Below, piece by piece: positions 5,871 to 7,642 of a stretch of DNA of 7,642 bases; within the stretch, counting starts at the first letter, position 1; every line of letters begins with the position of its first letter. The DNA is from Deltaproteobacteria bacterium. GTDB lineage: Bacteria > Desulfobacterota > DSM-4660 > Desulfatiglandales > HGW-15. Where the stretch lies: contig JAFGPH010000288.1 of assembly GCA_016926135.1 (NCBI GenBank), forward strand, positions 1 to 7,642, given 5' to 3'. A model generated the notes under the pieces. The model saw nothing but the letters and a program-made list of their open reading frames with translations. It made no database searches and had not been told where the DNA came from. Position numbers and translations under genes: made by a program.

Positions 5871-7292
5871 ATGGCTTTTGAACCGAAGGAACCGCAAAAG
5901 GAGTTGAAATACCAAGAGCTCCGTATTTATTCCGATGCTGAGTTGAATAACTACACGGAGGAGGAGCTCAAGAATTTCAAGATCAAGCACAAGATTCCCA
6001 TGTGCGAGGACTTGGAAAAGGGGCCCTGGCCAAGCTTTGTGGCGGACACGAAGCGTGAGGCCCTCCACAGACGGAAACTGGGACAGGACAAGCTCCTGAT
6101 CGAGCAGGACGTGGCAGAGGACCTGCTGGGTCAGTTGGAGCGATCCTTTGAGGATGGCGAAACCCACTGGAAGCACGGTGGCATTGTGGGCGTGTTCGGA
6201 TACGGCGGCGGCGTGATCGGAAGGTATTCGGACCTTCAGGAGGAGTTTCCCTCCATTGCCCATTTTCACACCATGCGCGTGAACCAGCCGGCCAGCAAAT
6301 TCTACAACTCGGATTACCTGAGGACCCTCTGCGACATGTGGGAATATCGCGGGAGCGGTCTGATGAACTTCCACGGATCCACGGGGGACATCATTTTTCT
6401 GGGGACATTCACGGAGCAGCTCGAGCCGGTCTTCTACGAACTGACCCATATCCTGGATCAGGACCTGGGCGGATCCGGTTCCAACCTGCGCACCCCTTCC
6501 TGCTGTATCGGCAAGGCCCGCTGCGAATGGGCGTGTTACGACACACAGGACATGTGCTATGATTTGACCAACACCTACCAGGACGAACTGCACCGTCCTG
6601 CCTTCCCCTATAAATTCAAGTTCAAATTTGACGGATGCCCCAACTGCTGTGTCGCATCCATTGCGCGCGCGGACATGTCTTTCATCGGCACCTGGAGGGA
6701 TAGCATCCGGATCGATCAGGAGGCTGTCCAGGCATACATGGCCGGCGAGATCAAGCCCAACGCCGGGGCCCATGCCGGGAAGGATTGGGGAAAATTCGAC
6801 ATTCAGAAAGAGGTGATCGACCTCTGTCCCACCCAGTGCATGTGGATGGAGGGAAAGACCCTCAAGATCGATGACAAGGAGTGCACCCGCTGCATGCACT
6901 GCATCAACGTGATGCCTCAGGCCCTTAGGCCCGGAAAAGACACGGGAGTCAGCATCCTGCTGGGTGCCAAGGCCCCTATTCTGGAAGGCGCGCAGATGTC
7001 TCTCCTGACCATCCCCTTCATGAAGGTGGAACCTCCCTATGACAACGTCAAGGAGAACGTGATCGAGCCGGTTTGGGAGTGGTGGATGGAAGAGGGGAAG
7101 AACAGGGAGCGTTTGGGTGAGTTGATTCAGAGGCAGGGCATCAGGAAACTCATGGAGGTCCTGAAGATCCCCGCCATGCCGCAGTTTGTCAAGGAACCCC
7201 GCTCCAACCCCTACATCTTCTGGAAAGAGGAAGATGTGCCCGGCGGGTGGAAGAGAGATATCAACGATTATCGCTCCAGACACAAGAGATAG
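5871..7292 (+). CDS. dsrA: Dissimilatory sulfite reductase alpha subunit
   Basis: Alpha subunit of the cytoplasmic siroheme sulfite reductase (DsrAB), which reduces sulfite in sulfate/sulfite respiration. The siroheme-[4Fe-4S] motif is complete: C212-x5-C218 (SCCIGKARC) and C256-x3-C260 (DGCPNCC). The inserted ferredoxin domain has C319 followed by C338-x2-C341-x2-C344 (ECTRCMHC), binding a second [4Fe-4S]. GPWPSFVADTK (51-61) is where the usual DsrA N-terminus aligns. The protein has 473 residues, about 35 more than the roughly 437 of well-known DsrA. The surplus is an acidic, Lys-rich N-terminal segment (residues 1-45, including YTEEELKNF). AAGGAGG at 5856-5862, eight bases upstream, fixes the ATG; an out-of-frame ATG at 5864 lies between. 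dsrB follows after 12 bases. Confidence 0.98.
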   Translation: MAFEPKEPQKELKYQELRIYSDAELNNYTEEELKNFKIKHKIPMCEDLEKGPWPSFVADTKREALHRRKLGQDKLLIEQDVAEDLLGQLERSFEDGETHWKHGGIVGVFGYGGGVIGRYSDLQEEFPSIAHFHTMRVNQPASKFYNSDYLRTLCDMWEYRGSGLMNFHGSTGDIIFLGTFTEQLEPVFYELTHILDQDLGGSGSNLRTPSCCIGKARCEWACYDTQDMCYDLTNTYQDELHRPAFPYKFKFKFDGCPNCCVASIARADMSFIGTWRDSIRIDQEAVQAYMAGEIKPNAGAHAGKDWGKFDIQKEVIDLCPTQCMWMEGKTLKIDDKECTRCMHCINVMPQALRPGKDTGVSILLGAKAPILEGAQMSLLTIPFMKVEPPYDNVKENVIEPVWEWWMEEGKNRERLGELIQRQGIRKLMEVLKIPAMPQFVKEPRSNPYIFWKEEDVPGGWKRDINDYRSRHKR

Positions 7293-7297
7293 GAGGT
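7291..7297 (+). promoter_or_regulatory. dsrB ribosome binding site overlapping the dsrA stop
   Basis: AGGAGGT starts within the TAG stop of dsrA (7290-7292) and lies seven bases before the dsrB ATG at 7305. This arrangement suggests translational coupling and equal output of the two subunits. Confidence 0.75.
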
Positions 7298-7304
7298 ATG
7301 AACG

Positions 7305-7642
7305 ATGGCGCTTTCCAAAGAGAGACTGGGTCTATATAATCCGCAGAAACCGATGGAGAACCGGCTCACGGACATGGGGCCGAGGCATTTCTGGCAGTAC
7401 TTCCCACCCATCATCCAGAACAATTACGGGAAATGGAAGCACCATGAGATCCTGGATCCGGGCGTGCTGGTCCACGTGTCCGAGACCGGGGACAAGGTGT
7501 TCACCGTCAGGGTCGGCGGGTGCCGTTTCATGACAGTGGAGCATGTTCGTGAGATGTGTGACATCGCGGACAAGCACTGCGGGGGTTTTCTCCGATTCAC
7601 CACCCGGAATAACATCGAGTTCATGGTGGACAGCCTCGATAA
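7305..7642 (+). CDS. dsrB: Dissimilatory sulfite reductase beta subunit, 3'-truncated by the window edge
   Basis: Beta subunit of DsrAB, which carries the catalytic siroheme site. The first 112 residues are visible, open to the end of the window. They show the family signature NPQKPMENRLTDMGPR (residues 12-27), the HEILDPGVLVHVSETGD stretch, VRVGGCRFM, and DIADKHCGGFLRFTTRNN followed by IEFMVD near the edge. The siroheme/[4Fe-4S] cysteines and ferredoxin domain lie beyond it. The ATG at 7305 is set by AGGAGGT overlapping the dsrA stop. An out-of-frame ATG at 7298 is too close to that site and leads to a stop after 13 codons. Same operon as dsrA; dsrD may follow downstream. Confidence 0.97.
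   Translation, partial: MALSKERLGLYNPQKPMENRLTDMGPRHFWQYFPPIIQNNYGKWKHHEILDPGVLVHVSETGDKVFTVRVGGCRFMTVEHVREMCDIADKHCGGFLRFTTRNNIEFMVDSLD

Noticed and set aside
5847..7283. 478-codon open frame on the - strand opposite dsrA
   Set aside because: Mirror of the dsrA codons. It has no recognisable domains, and dsrA on the other strand is certain.

Overview
The window looks like chromosomal DNA of a sulfate- or sulfite-reducing bacterium, most likely a member of Desulfobacterota (former Deltaproteobacteria). It is fairly GC-rich and has strong AGGAGG-type ribosome binding sites. It carries dsrA, the start of dsrB, dsrC and a dsrN-like amidase beside a branched-chain amino acid operon. No oxidative-type dsr genes (dsrEFH) are seen, but the segment beyond dsrB, where dsrD would be expected, is outside the window.

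Layout. Positions 1-3469 (+ strand) hold a tight biosynthetic operon: the 3' part of ilvN, ilvC, a leuB-like dehydrogenase and a nitrilase-superfamily amidohydrolase, with gaps of 12, 39 and 7 bases. It converges on dsrC (3485-3802, - strand). A strong hairpin inside the last codons of the amidohydrolase gene is followed by a T-rich run only on the - strand, so it reads as the dsrC terminator. Upstream of dsrC on the same strand is dsrN/cobB-like (3885-5318). The dsrC -35 box contains the dsrN stop codon. A divergent regulatory region of about 550 bases (5319-5870) holds back-to-back sigma70-type promoters for dsrN (-) and dsrA (+). The predicted dsrA transcript has an untranslated leader of roughly 365 bases before dsrA (5871-7292) and dsrB (7305 to the window edge).

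Function. DsrAB is the siroheme/[4Fe-4S] dissimilatory sulfite reductase. DsrC carries its sulfur product as a trisulfide between two C-terminal cysteines. DsrN probably amidates siroheme for DsrAB. Three of the main players in sulfite reduction therefore sit around one divergent promoter region. The ilv/leu part supplies valine, isoleucine and leucine. Its KARI is of the Bacteroidetes/yeast-Ilv5 kind with an acidic cofactor loop, and its LeuB-like enzyme has a Lys-Tyr pair typical of NADP-dependent relatives, so cofactor use in this pathway may be unusual. I see no mobile elements, CRISPR arrays, rRNA or tRNA genes. The most interesting parts are the regulatory architecture (overlapping promoter and stop codon, terminator inside a gene, long dsrA leader) and the cofactor determinants, rather than a wholly new system.
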